From positions 1-58,586 of the forward strand of contig JAFQBH010000029.1 of assembly GCA_017399765.1 (NCBI GenBank): a DNA stretch of 58,586 bases, written 5' to 3'. The notes beneath the pieces were generated by a model. It was not told the origin of the DNA and searched no databases. It was given only the letters and a program-made list of their open reading frames with translations. This document shows, piece by piece, positions 51,701 through 58,586 of the stretch; the first letter of the stretch is position 1; each line of letters opens with the position of its first letter. Position numbers and translations under genes: made by a program. Source of the stretch: Oscillospiraceae bacterium. Lineage in GTDB: Bacteria > Bacillota > Clostridia > Oscillospirales > Ruminococcaceae.

Positions 51701-54700
51701 GAACAACTTGGAAGACTCTTTGCCGACAAAGGCGACGGTGTTCTTGCTTATACAATTACCCGTGAAACTTTCAATGTTGCTGACGAAGAATTTGAAAGCA
51801 AATTCGGCGATTGGGAAGTTGTAAAAGACGCTCAGGGAAATATTACCGGTCTTAAAGCAGAAGTTGATGCAAACAAAGAAGGTCTTATGAGCTTTGCAAC
51901 AACTATTATTGAATCCGGTTATTCCTATATTGCACTTAACGAAAAAGCTCTTCTTCGTGAAAGCGCAGAGGGCGACCCCGAAATCGTACTCCAGACTCTT
52001 ATTGATGCACTTATGGCAGATGTAGATAACGGAGATTACGAAGGATTCTCCAGCGAAAGACTTATCCAGCTTGGAAAAAACGGCGAAGGTCTCTTTGTTA
52101 GAACCATCATGGACCTCGGCAGCAGCGCAGGAAACCTTGTACAGGAAGATATTGTTTTTGAACTTTATCTCACCAGTCTTCCCGCAAAACTTGCAACTGT
52201 TGCAAAAGGCCTTGAAGAAATCAGACCTTATATGACTTTTGAAGCTGCAAAAATCAGCAATCCTCGCATGAGAGCAGCTGATAAATACGGTCTTGATATT
52301 ACTCTTAACCTTCCTGAAAAAGTTTACGAGGTATATCTTGCCGCACTTCTCGCAACCGATACCGTTAATAAGAATAATATCGATGAAATCAATTCCTGGA
52401 TCGCATATAAATTCCTTTGGGATTACATCGAAATTATCACTGAAAACGATGACATCACCGTAGATACTTTCAACAACACCCTTGCAAAACTTGGTATTGA
52501 CAAAGATCTTTCCGGTGCAGATGAATATTACAAACTCATCAAAAAAGCAGTCAGCGCTGCAGAAGTAACCGAGATGAGCGGAGAATTCGGTATGAATTTC
52601 TCTGCAGCAGGCAAAGATGATGTCGATGCTCTCGTAGCACTTCTTGGTGTGGATATTTCTTCTTATGAATCCATGCTTGGAATGATTTACGAATATAAGA
52701 CCAACTCTGATATTTCTGCTGATGTTCGCGCACACCTTGCAAACACCACCAAGAGATTTGAAGCAGCCCTTGTTGACGTAACAGCTTCCGAAATTAAGAA
52801 TAAATTTGACTTTACCGATGATCTTGAAGCAAAGAAACTTGCCGGCGAAGCAGCAATCATCCTTCTCGATGATATCGGTGAAGCAGGTCCCGAAGGTAAG
52901 AAAGTAAATCTCGAATTTGATTCTGCAACCATTATCGACCTTAACGGCCATACCATTTATGGCAATATCACTGGTAATGGCAAAGTTCTTATCTTTGACT
53001 CCAGCCTTGATACCTATAAATGCGGCGGCGTAACCGGAACCGTTTCCGGTAACGTAACCGTTGTCGGCGGCGATTTCGCTGCAGATGTAAACGTTCCGGA
53101 TGGATTTGTTCAGGAAGAAAACGGTGTTGTTCACAACGAACTTTACACCAACGAAGAAGATAAAGACGGCAACGTAACTTTCATCGTTGATGCAGACGTT
53201 ATCAACGCAAACATCGACAGCTATACTAAAGCAGCAGCAGCAATCGCAGCAGATATGGCAGTTGACCTTGTTCTCAACTACTTCACCTGCGCATCTCTTG
53301 ATTTAATCAATGATAAAGATACTGCTGATGTTGCTGACGATGTAACTTACAGCATCTACAACATTTCTGTTGAAGACATCATTGCTCTTTATGAAGCAAC
53401 CAACCGCAAAGAAGCTCTTATCAACGAGGCTCTTGATTTTGTAAGCCTTCCCGATATCAACGGTTTCATCAACTATGTAATCGATGAACTTATGGACTTC
53501 AAAGCAGTTGAAGATGCAATCCGTAAAGACAAAGAAATTCTTACTCTTGATGCAAAAGTAAGTCCCTGGTACGTAAGAGTTGCCCGCAACGCAAACGAAG
53601 ATTACATCGAACTCGGAATTGTTCCCAACCCCGATGTAGTAGAAGAATTCTCCATCGGTCTTAAGATGGACGGAACCCCCGACCAGAAGAAATTTGCAGC
53701 AGACATTGTAGGCGTTCTTTCCGATATCGTTGTAGCTGACAGAACTGATGCTGATATCACTATCAACACCCCCAGCTATAAAGACAAGACCCTTTCCGTT
53801 TCCGGTTCCGCAGAAGCAACCGTTGTAATCGATGTTACTGAAGATCAGAACAACGAAAACGATGATTACATCGACTTTGCAAACGAAGATTACCTCAACG
53901 TTCTTGCAGTTGTAATCGCAAACGGTGTTCCTGCTAAGAGAGATGCTCTTGTAGCAGCTGTTGCACCTGTTGGCGAAATGGATTACGATGCAATGAAAAA
54001 AGCAATCGATGAAGTAACTGCAAAAGAACTCTTCGATGCACTTAAAGCACTTTCCCGCAATGTAAGCTTTGCTCAGATGTGTGCAAACCTTGGTATTACC
54101 AAAAATCTTGGCGATGCAGCAGACCTTGAAAAGATTTTCCACCTTGTCGCATGCGCAGCAGGCAAAGGCCTTGAAGAGCTTGACATCACCGGTCCTAACA
54201 GCAAACTTGGTAACCTCTATGAAGGCGGTTATTATCAGCTTTCTGGCACCCGCAGCGCAAACAAATCTGTTTCCGCAAAAGGATTCACTATTAATGTTGG
54301 CGCTGAAGATGTTAAAGTTGACATTAAAGTAAAACTTTATCCCGAAGTTGAAGAGTGCAAACATCCCCAAACTGAAACTATAAAAGGTTATCCTGCAACC
54401 TGCACTGCAACCGGTCTTACCGATGGTGTAAAATGCTCTGTTTGCGGCGAAATCCTTGTTGAACAGGAAGAAATTCCTATGATTGACCATAGCAGAGAAA
54501 CTGTTCCCGGAAAAGCTCCTACCTGCACCGAAACCGGTCTTACTGACGGCGTAAAATGCTCTGTCTGCGGCGAAATCCTTGTTAAACAGGAAGAAATTCC
54601 TGCACTTGGACATCTTTGGGGTGAACCCGAACATGTCATTGCTCCTGTTGGAGATGGTTGGACCGCTTCTGCAGAACGTGTATGCCAGCGTGATAACACT

Positions 54701-55195
54701 CATGTAGATAGAGCTACAACTGATAATGTAGTAGTTGACATCATAGAGCCTGCAACCTGCTCTAATGAAGGTGTGGCAGAACTTAAACCTATTTTCGATC
54801 TTGAGGATGATTGGGCAAATGGTTATACCGAACGTATAACTTTGGATGTTGATCCTAATGCTCACAGCTACAGAGGCGAAATAACCAAAGAAGCAACCTG
54901 TGGTGAAGACGGTATTATGACTTGGACTTGTATTTATAACAATCAACATTCTTATACCGAAAGAATTCCTGCAACCGGAGATCATGAATATGTATGGGTT
55001 AATGGAAGATGGGTATGTAAACATTGCGGCGAAAAAGGATACTTCGGCGGCAACGGCAGACCCAGCACCGATAAACCTGAAAAAGAAGATGAGCAGAACC
55101 CCTCCACCGGTGCTTCTCTTCCCATGACTTCCGCACTTTCTGCAATCGCAGTAATTGCCGGCGCAGCATTTGTTGCAGCCAACAAAAAACATTGA
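48761..55195 (+). CDS. 2144-residue wall-anchored surface protein
   Basis: The protein has a signal peptide (1-36, ending AFAA) and two related N-terminal modules (SVIADNYELNDAEETILKSG at about 45 and SIIADNYGDEIADAILVSG at about 540). Long helical and beta regions follow, with a short beta-helix-like part at about 1385-1450 (IDLNGHTIYGNITGNG). Near the end come Cys-rich units with LTDGVKCSVCGEIL (two tandem 41-aa copies) and further CxxC pairs. The C-terminus has NPSTGAS (2113-2119), a hydrophobic stretch and NKKH, a variant sortase signal. No sortase gene is in the window. Codon use is strongly biased to A-rich codons, as in highly expressed genes. Likely an abundant coat or adhesive protein. 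Confidence 0.85.
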   Translation: MMKTKTPILSRCLAMLLALVLSFANVPGLVLTAFAAEEISVSVSSVIADNYELNDAEETILKSGYLAGDETIEYVLPEKTVSVDVDEKVITALDSNGWKATTALIKVGQEVKEEVTITGGEGKYEYGEKAFSVEVIYVYKAEVAAEKQEELLNAVKDIQKGIELLEIIKGQEDNLGVLTLALEEELVKYADNGIPNSAGLDLNFGEKVKAAIYALDDQLSEKGKLNLVQVIDDYSKAASKTAYLAGNGEKVYAEVVDFVKNIHEINIAFGTMAGNLSLFIQSGWVEQSTADALVMLQGKCVALENGLAETGVYYPIIEDTDPVQYKDFVDGKDNWPVGENAVITGGDAALDEAVQKVISVTEVEIKTPLTVATTTFTENMSMKNVTVNVVLETVNGDNEVAPLEGATAEIVVTFADNTEKAEMLGVIEGKIEEVLAGWDAYEADHYEASELVLPDVLIEDYETDVTYSPKYYNVTGDIEETLPYGYKFVLPVHGTEGQAYDYTVDGEDYAQGETIIIVKDVEIYRTSGKSYTTKNLYSIIADNYGDEIADAILVSGALKGDAVIKYRKPDPADASKLVGLKDGVVTAEPEYKSDYNGYSWAPYSYGAEGTGNFFAEGENTAAWTEDKVKVVYRLDLEDYSAAEVQEILDLAEALRSKAADHKHGMDSLAGIDALADINGTMLKSVRSIVKDREDFSEEAKTAIVGAISNIVDNNVAENGSLVILNMVNDYNTNGFAYYYKNYNNIYNQVDSLKVSLENLVAYRNELLVLMNELGYGSYIEIFDKVINDLGSYIAYLEEPNYDKIDTSDAAALEKFVEAVTAENASTSVATGSPYLLSEGLLATDETQTFVLVKIEVPGKETITIEGNVVDRGTTIDADYVADLESKFNAALAGIENIEYYKATVDGKEISKLEDDVLNSQVTITYTYTAKEYVVRIAGEEDRTVTVDSLTIELPEAPAGYRYEYTIDGEIVTKATYSFIPEQLGRLFADKGDGVLAYTITRETFNVADEEFESKFGDWEVVKDAQGNITGLKAEVDANKEGLMSFATTIIESGYSYIALNEKALLRESAEGDPEIVLQTLIDALMADVDNGDYEGFSSERLIQLGKNGEGLFVRTIMDLGSSAGNLVQEDIVFELYLTSLPAKLATVAKGLEEIRPYMTFEAAKISNPRMRAADKYGLDITLNLPEKVYEVYLAALLATDTVNKNNIDEINSWIAYKFLWDYIEIITENDDITVDTFNNTLAKLGIDKDLSGADEYYKLIKKAVSAAEVTEMSGEFGMNFSAAGKDDVDALVALLGVDISSYESMLGMIYEYKTNSDISADVRAHLANTTKRFEAALVDVTASEIKNKFDFTDDLEAKKLAGEAAIILLDDIGEAGPEGKKVNLEFDSATIIDLNGHTIYGNITGNGKVLIFDSSLDTYKCGGVTGTVSGNVTVVGGDFAADVNVPDGFVQEENGVVHNELYTNEEDKDGNVTFIVDADVINANIDSYTKAAAAIAADMAVDLVLNYFTCASLDLINDKDTADVADDVTYSIYNISVEDIIALYEATNRKEALINEALDFVSLPDINGFINYVIDELMDFKAVEDAIRKDKEILTLDAKVSPWYVRVARNANEDYIELGIVPNPDVVEEFSIGLKMDGTPDQKKFAADIVGVLSDIVVADRTDADITINTPSYKDKTLSVSGSAEATVVIDVTEDQNNENDDYIDFANEDYLNVLAVVIANGVPAKRDALVAAVAPVGEMDYDAMKKAIDEVTAKELFDALKALSRNVSFAQMCANLGITKNLGDAADLEKIFHLVACAAGKGLEELDITGPNSKLGNLYEGGYYQLSGTRSANKSVSAKGFTINVGAEDVKVDIKVKLYPEVEECKHPQTETIKGYPATCTATGLTDGVKCSVCGEILVEQEEIPMIDHSRETVPGKAPTCTETGLTDGVKCSVCGEILVKQEEIPALGHLWGEPEHVIAPVGDGWTASAERVCQRDNTHVDRATTDNVVVDIIEPATCSNEGVAELKPIFDLEDDWANGYTERITLDVDPNAHSYRGEITKEATCGEDGIMTWTCIYNNQHSYTERIPATGDHEYVWVNGRWVCKHCGEKGYFGGNGRPSTDKPEKEDEQNPSTGASLPMTSALSAIAVIAGAAFVAANKKH
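54398..54643 (+). repeat. 123-bp in-frame tandem repeat (41 aa CxxC unit)
   Basis: Two near-identical copies begin at 54398 and 54521. Each encodes a unit with TCxxTGLTDGVKCSVCGEIL and EEIP, a zinc-ribbon-like module. Confidence 0.85.
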
Positions 55196-55221
55196 TAATC
55201 AGCTTTAAAAACTGATTTATA

Positions 55222-55253
55222 AAAAAGAGCACGGCAAAAGCCGTGCTCTTTTT
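55222..55253 (+). terminator. Terminator of the giant surface protein gene
   Basis: A perfect 14-bp stem AAAAAGAGCACGGC/GCCGTGCTCTTTTT with an AAAA loop, then CTTTT. Confidence 0.92.
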
Positions 55254-55268
55254 CTTTTGCAAATGGTG

Positions 55269-55297
55269 TTGACGGAAAAGGAAAAATGGCTTAAAAT
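55269..55297 (+). promoter_or_regulatory. Promoter of the small secreted protein gene
   Basis: TTGACG (55269-55274), a 17-base spacer and TAAAAT (55292-55297), 32 bases before the ATG. Confidence 0.7.
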
Positions 55298-55328
55298 TAA
55301 AGCAATAACAAAATTAAGAGGACGGATT

Positions 55329-55784
55329 ATGAAAAAGATATTTTCTGTTTTGCTTTTATCAATATTATTGCTTCAGATTTTTGCTTTGCCGGCAATGGCT
55401 TCGCAATCGGTCGAACACGACGGAATAGAAATTGAAATTGTGACCGACAAGGAAAATTACGAACTTGATGAAGATATAAAAGCAGTTATTACCGTTAGGA
55501 ACACAAATGAACAGGCGGTTATAATCGCCGACCTTGAACAGCTTGTTCCGGAAGGTTATAAAATAAAAGAATCGGCGGATATTCAGCTGAAAGACATTGA
55601 ACTTGCCCCGGACGAAACCATAACGCTTAACGTTACTTTGGTAAGCGAAGCAGGCGTTTTATCCGGTGAAGCCGCAGAAAACTTTTTCGACACAATAATT
55701 TTCGGCGAAACCTGGGGGATTCCAAATATTCTTATCGTTCTTGTTTTGATTATCGGTGTTTTTGTTTTTTTCCATTTTACATAA
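55329..55784 (+). CDS. Small exported membrane-anchored protein, CARDB-like domain
   Basis: The 151-residue protein has a signal peptide (1-25, ending AMAS). A single beta domain follows with KENYELDEDIKAVITVRNT and DETITLNVTL, the pattern of CARDB/NEW3-type sandwiches. A C-terminal membrane helix is at about 132-150. The longer upstream frame is inside the promoter, so the ATG at 55329 after GAGGA is chosen. Single-gene unit with its own promoter and terminator. Function is unknown. Confidence 0.75.
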   Translation: MKKIFSVLLLSILLLQIFALPAMASQSVEHDGIEIEIVTDKENYELDEDIKAVITVRNTNEQAVIIADLEQLVPEGYKIKESADIQLKDIELAPDETITLNVTLVSEAGVLSGEAAENFFDTIIFGETWGIPNILIVLVLIIGVFVFFHFT

Positions 55785-55791
55785 GATGAAA

Positions 55792-55821
55792 AAAGTGCGG
55801 TTTTCCGCACTTTATTTTTTT
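55792..55821 (+). terminator. Rho-independent terminator
   Basis: AAAGTGCGG/CCGCACTTT around TTTT, followed by ATTTTTTT. Confidence 0.92.
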
Positions 55822-55831
55822 GGAAAAAATA

Positions 55832-55861
55832 TTGACAAAACGTTCTTTCTGGTGTTAATAT
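55832..55861 (+). promoter_or_regulatory. Promoter of the SPFH operon
   Basis: TTGACA (55832-55837), an 18-base spacer and TAATAT (55856-55861). Confidence 0.75.
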
Positions 55862-55866
55862 AAAGA

Positions 55867-55885
55867 TGATATCAAAACGATATCA
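55867..55885. promoter_or_regulatory. Putative operator at the SPFH start site
   Basis: TGATATC-N5-GATATCA is a perfect inverted repeat lying where transcription should start. The regulator is not known. No matching site was noticed elsewhere in the window. Confidence 0.55.
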
Positions 55886-55922
55886 GTTTAGGCGATAACA
55901 TCTAAGAAAGGATGATAATTTT

Positions 55923-56942
55923 ATGAATGCAAACGTAAAAAACGATTACAACAAGGAAATCCATCCGAGAAACGGAATGGCAATGCTTCTTCTGCTTCTT
56001 CTTGGCGAAATTCTTTCCATTGCCGGTCTTGTTGGCGGGTGCATTATGCTCGAAGGCGGAATTTTGTTCCCGATTTCTTTGATTTTGGTGATTTTTTTCG
56101 CTATAATGGCTGTAATAGTAATTCCGATCCTTCTTTGCGGACTTAAAACAATTCGTCCCAACGAAGCATACGTTCTTACCCTTTTCGGCGAATATTACGG
56201 CACCCTTTACGGACCGGGATTTTTCCATGTCAACCCCTTTGCTTCCGCAATCAATCCCGCTTCCGAAAACGCTCTTGAAAAAGCCGCCGCAGCAAACGCT
56301 GAAGCCGCTCTTTCCGGAAAAGCGACCACCGGAAACGTACAGCTCAGCACAAACAAAAGAGTTTCTCTCAAGGAAATTACCCTTACCAACGATAAACAGA
56401 AAATCAACGACCAGCTCGGTAACCCGGTAATTATCGGAACCGTTGTAATCTGGCACGTTACCGACCCGGCAAAAGCCGTTTTCAACGTTGATAACTACGT
56501 CGAATTCCTTTCCACCCAGTGTGATGCCGCCCTCCGCAACATTGTAAGAGAGTATCCTTACGATGAATCCGAGGAAGGCGACGAAAAATCTCTCCGCGGT
56601 TCCAGCCTTGAAGTTGCCCAGCGTCTTAAAGACGAGATTCAGTGCAGAGTTGAAATCGCCGGAATCGAGGTTACCGAAGCAAGAATCACACACCTTGCCT
56701 ATGCGCCCGAAATTGCCGCCGCAATGCTTCAGCGCCAGCAGGCTTCCGCTATCATTGCCGCGAGAAAACTCATTGTTGACGGGGCTGTTGGCATGGTTGA
56801 AATGGCTCTTGACCGCCTTGAGGGGGATAAAGTCGTTGAGATGGACGATGAACGCAAGGCACAGATGGTTTCCAACCTTCTTGTTGTACTTTGCGGAAAC
56901 AATGATGCCCAACCCATTGTAAACACCGGTTCAATTTACTGA
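55923..56942 (+). CDS. SPFH/Band 7 domain membrane protein
   Basis: The 339-residue protein has two membrane helices at the N-terminus (about 18-75). An SPFH domain starts at about residue 77 with [24 protein letters not shown] and continues through [17 protein letters not shown] to [37 protein letters not shown] proteins form large rings or organize membrane microdomains and often protect membrane proteases. AAAGGATG lies before the ATG. A small Arc-like gene follows after 30 bases. Confidence 0.9.
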   Translation: MNANVKNDYNKEIHPRNGMAMLLLLLLGEILSIAGLVGGCIMLEGGILFPISLILVIFFAIMAVIVIPILLCGLKTIRPNEAYVLTLFGEYYGTLYGPGFFHVNPFASAINPASENALEKAAAANAEAALSGKATTGNVQLSTNKRVSLKEITLTNDKQKINDQLGNPVIIGTVVIWHVTDPAKAVFNVDNYVEFLSTQCDAALRNIVREYPYDESEEGDEKSLRGSSLEVAQRLKDEIQCRVEIAGIEVTEARITHLAYAPEIAAAMLQRQQASAIIAARKLIVDGAVGMVEMALDRLEGDKVVEMDDERKAQMVSNLLVVLCGNNDAQPIVNTGSIY

Positions 56943-56972
56943 TAAACGATTTTTGAAAGGAGGCGAAAGCCT

Positions 56973-57149
56973 TTGGCTGATAAGGATAAAAAACAGCTTT
57001 TGCTCAGGCTTTCGCCGACTTTATGGGAAGAAATTTCCCGCTGGGCGGAAGATGATTTCCGTTCCATAAATGGACAGATCGAATATCTTCTTACCGAGGC
57101 GGTGAAGAAACGCCGCAAAGTTAAAATTGAAGAAGAAACAGAAAAATAG
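56973..57149 (+). CDS. Arc-like small protein (58 aa)
   Basis: The product begins at TTG 56973, nine bases after AAAGGAGG. The sequence KKQLLLRLSPTLWEEISRWAEDD followed by INGQIEYLLTEAVKKRR has the strand-helix-helix pattern of Arc/MetJ ribbon-helix-helix proteins, with a charged tail. It is the partner gene of the SPFH protein. It may regulate its own operon through the inverted repeat at 55867-55885, or simply bind the SPFH protein. Both are inferred. Confidence 0.72.
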   Translation: MADKDKKQLLLRLSPTLWEEISRWAEDDFRSINGQIEYLLTEAVKKRRKVKIEEETEK

Positions 57150-57187
57150 AAAGGGAAAGCGGCGGCTGCCGCTTTCCCTTTTTTTGT
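57150..57187. terminator. Terminator between convergent genes
   Basis: AAGGGAAAGCGGC/GCCGCTTTCCCTT (57151-57163 and 57168-57180) with a GGCT loop and a T-run on plus. It also lies at the 3' end of hsp20. Confidence 0.9.
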
Positions 57188-57198
57188 TTTTTTCGGTA

Positions 57199-57654
57199 TT
57201 ATTCGATTTCAAGAGTTCTGCTTTCGGGAAGAACCTGTTCCTTCTTCGGAAGAACAAGCTTGAGAACACCGTTTTCATATTTTGCTTTGATTTCCTCCGC
57301 CTTAATTCCGGAGATATCAAATTCTCTGTTATAGGATCCGAAAGAACGCTCCATGCGTACAACCTTATTTTCCTTGTCTTTTTCTTCAAAGCGGGAATGT
57401 CTTTCTGCGTGGACGCGGAGAACGTCCCCGTTTATGTCAAGGCGAATATCCTTTTTTTCAAAACCGGGAAGGTCGGCCTCAAGAAGATAATGGTCGCCTT
57501 CGTCCGCAACATCGGTTTTAAATTCGGCAAGGGCAGGAGTTTCAAAAAATCCTGCAAAGGGGTTAGCAAAGAATTTCTTTTCAAATTCTTCCATTTCGCG
57601 GAAGGGGTTATAGCTTTCTACATGATGATTATTTCTGCGTGCAAGTTCAAACAT
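57199..57654 (-). CDS. hsp20: Small heat-shock protein Hsp20
   Basis: The 151-residue chaperone has an N-terminal arm with NPFREMEEFEKKF and an alpha-crystallin domain (about 45-135) including LEADLPGFEKKDI, the SFGSYNREFDI-type loop and the ENGVLKLVLPK block. It binds unfolding proteins without ATP. The ATG is preceded by GGAGGC. A perfect CIRCE element lies about 200 bases upstream, indicating HrcA repression that is lifted on heat shock. Confidence 0.95.
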   Translation of the reverse strand: MFELARRNNHHVESYNPFREMEEFEKKFFANPFAGFFETPALAEFKTDVADEGDHYLLEADLPGFEKKDIRLDINGDVLRVHAERHSRFEEKDKENKVVRMERSFGSYNREFDISGIKAEEIKAKYENGVLKLVLPKKEQVLPESRTLEIE

Positions 57655-57819
57655 AATAATGCCTCCAAAATTTTAAATAGGATTTTTGTTTTTTTAGACG
57701 GAAATGAGCTTTGATTTTTCGATGTGTTCCATCGGAGACCATCTCTTTTCTCTTTTTATTTGTATTCTATGTCATTTCCTTCTGACAATTATGTTATACC
57801 CCCGAAAATCGTATATTTT

Positions 57820-57825
57820 ATTATA
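57820..57825 (-). promoter_or_regulatory. Candidate -10 box of hsp20
   Basis: TATAAT on the minus strand. CIRCE lies at the place of the -35 region, and no good -35 hexamer is seen. Confidence 0.5.
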
Positions 57826-57848
57826 CTTCTTTGAACAAAATGTTAATT

Positions 57849-57875
57849 TTAGCACTCTTTTATTTAGAGTGCTAA
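57849..57875. promoter_or_regulatory. CIRCE element (HrcA operator)
   Basis: TTAGCACTC-N9-GAGTGCTAA is a perfect match to the CIRCE consensus. Confidence 0.97.
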
Positions 57876-58025
57876 CAATTTGTATTTCGGCTGATTCAAG
57901 CCCTTTTTTCAATTGTTTTAAAAACAAAATTTAAAAATTGAAAGTTAGAAAAACAAAGAAAACAAGAGAAAAACAAAGAAAAACGGAGCAATCAATTTAT
58001 AAATTAAATTTTTTCAAAAAAGCTG

Positions 58026-58054
58026 TTGACAAAGCCGTTTTATTTAATTATAAT
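58026..58054 (+). promoter_or_regulatory. Consensus promoter of rplM-rpsI
   Basis: Perfect TTGACA (58026-58031), a 17-base spacer and perfect TATAAT (58049-58054). Confidence 0.92.
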
Positions 58055-58115
58055 AATGACTGTCGCTTTTGAACGAAAGTAATATTATAAGGAAATTTAA
58101 ACGGAGGTAAACGCT

Positions 58116-58544
58116 ATGTCCACTACTATGCCTAACGCTTCTACTATTGAGCGTAAATGGTATGTTCTTGACGCTGAAGGAAAAGCACTCGGCCGTGTTG
58201 CTGCACAGGCTGCTGTTCTTCTTCGCGGCAAACATAAAGTTGATTTTGCTGCCCATGCTGACTGCGGCGATTACGTTGTAATCATCAACGCTGATAAAGC
58301 AGTTCTCACCGGTAACAAACTCATCCAGAAAAAATATTATCACCACACCGGTTATGTAGGTCACCTCAAAGAAGTTAACTACAAAACCCTTATGGCTAAA
58401 AACCCCGCTTTCGCTATGAAACTTGCTGTTAAAGGCATGCTTCCCCACAACAGCGTTGGCGCAAAAAGCCTTACCCGTTGCCACATCTATGCTGGCGCAA
58501 ACCACAAACACCAGGCTCAGGCTCCCGAAGCTTGGGTAAAATGA
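58116..58544 (+). CDS. rplM: Ribosomal protein uL13
   Basis: The 142-residue protein is the large-subunit protein L13, with ERKWYVLDAEGKALGRVAAQAAVLLRGK-type start (IERKWYVLDA at 10-19), GDYVVIINADK, KKYYHHTGY and GMLPHN. It binds 23S rRNA early in assembly. CGGAGG precedes the ATG. As usual rpsI follows, here after 21 bases. Confidence 0.97.
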   Translation: MSTTMPNASTIERKWYVLDAEGKALGRVAAQAAVLLRGKHKVDFAAHADCGDYVVIINADKAVLTGNKLIQKKYYHHTGYVGHLKEVNYKTLMAKNPAFAMKLAVKGMLPHNSVGAKSLTRCHIYAGANHKHQAQAPEAWVK

Positions 58545-58565
58545 TTCGGAAGGAGGACGTAAACC

Positions 58566-58586
58566 ATGTATGATTCTAACCCTTAC
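58566..58586 (+). CDS. rpsI: Ribosomal protein uS9, first seven codons
   Basis: An ATG after AAGGAGG opens MYDSNPY at the window edge. The start matches S9 of many Clostridia and its position after rplM supports this. The rest lies outside the window. Confidence 0.85.

Larger units (their letters stand above)
57655..58025. other. AT-rich divergent region between hsp20 and rplM
   Basis: No gene is supported. It contains a minus-strand -10 box and CIRCE (listed separately) and an A-rich part (57930-58020) leading to the rplM promoter. Confidence 0.6.

Overview
The window looks like a chromosomal segment of a Gram-positive, moderate-GC member of the Clostridia, probably close to Oscillospiraceae/Ruminococcaceae. 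This rests on strong GGAGG ribosome sites with frequent TTG/GTG starts, consensus sigma-A promoters, a CIRCE heat-shock operator, a MurT/GatD-type pair, YqeG, YtqA-type radical SAM and RpsU proteins, SipW-type signal peptides, and giant surface proteins with Cys/His repeats. Species cannot be fixed from the sequence alone.

Layout. 1-4.6 kb: a minus-strand operon (coiled-coil protein, Ser/Lys signal peptidase I, giant repeat-rich surface protein running off the left edge) divergent from an XRE regulator. 4.8-6.5 kb: tRNA-Leu, sfsA and a radical SAM gene. 6.6-10.3 kb: two paralogous small membrane proteins, a repeat-filled gap, an MFS transporter and a chain of overlapping very small membrane-protein genes. 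10.4-16 kb: housekeeping genes (RluA-type pseudouridine synthase, EutP-like GTPase, rpsU, yqeG, Xaa-Pro peptidase, murT, and a GatD-like partner that lacks both catalytic residues). 16.4-22.3 kb: a complete oppABCDF operon behind a strong promoter and a TGCAAA-rich leader.

22.7-48.6 kb is the most unusual part: a long, almost gap-free plus-strand cluster for cell-surface structures. It encodes a FIVAR-type membrane protein with an acidic tail, a degenerate HD-GYP/EAL protein, at least seven exported proteins with SipW-type N-termini (YAW or ARY just after the hydrophobic segment), two Ser/His (SipW-type) signal peptidases, a membrane-tethered McrB-like AAA+ ATPase, a partner resembling McrC/DUF2357 proteins but with a coiled coil instead of a nuclease, a beta-helix protein, an Lgt-like membrane enzyme and an LRR protein. 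I infer a dedicated system that processes and assembles surface filaments or a coat, with the AAA+ pair as its energy-driven part. It is followed by a separate 2144-residue surface protein with a C-terminal NPSTG-type anchor (48.8-55.2 kb).

55.3-58.6 kb: a small secreted protein, an SPFH protein with a tiny Arc-like protein, an hsp20 gene behind a perfect CIRCE element, and rplM-rpsI starting at a consensus promoter.

The codon bias leaves very long antisense reading frames throughout. These are shadows and are not annotated.
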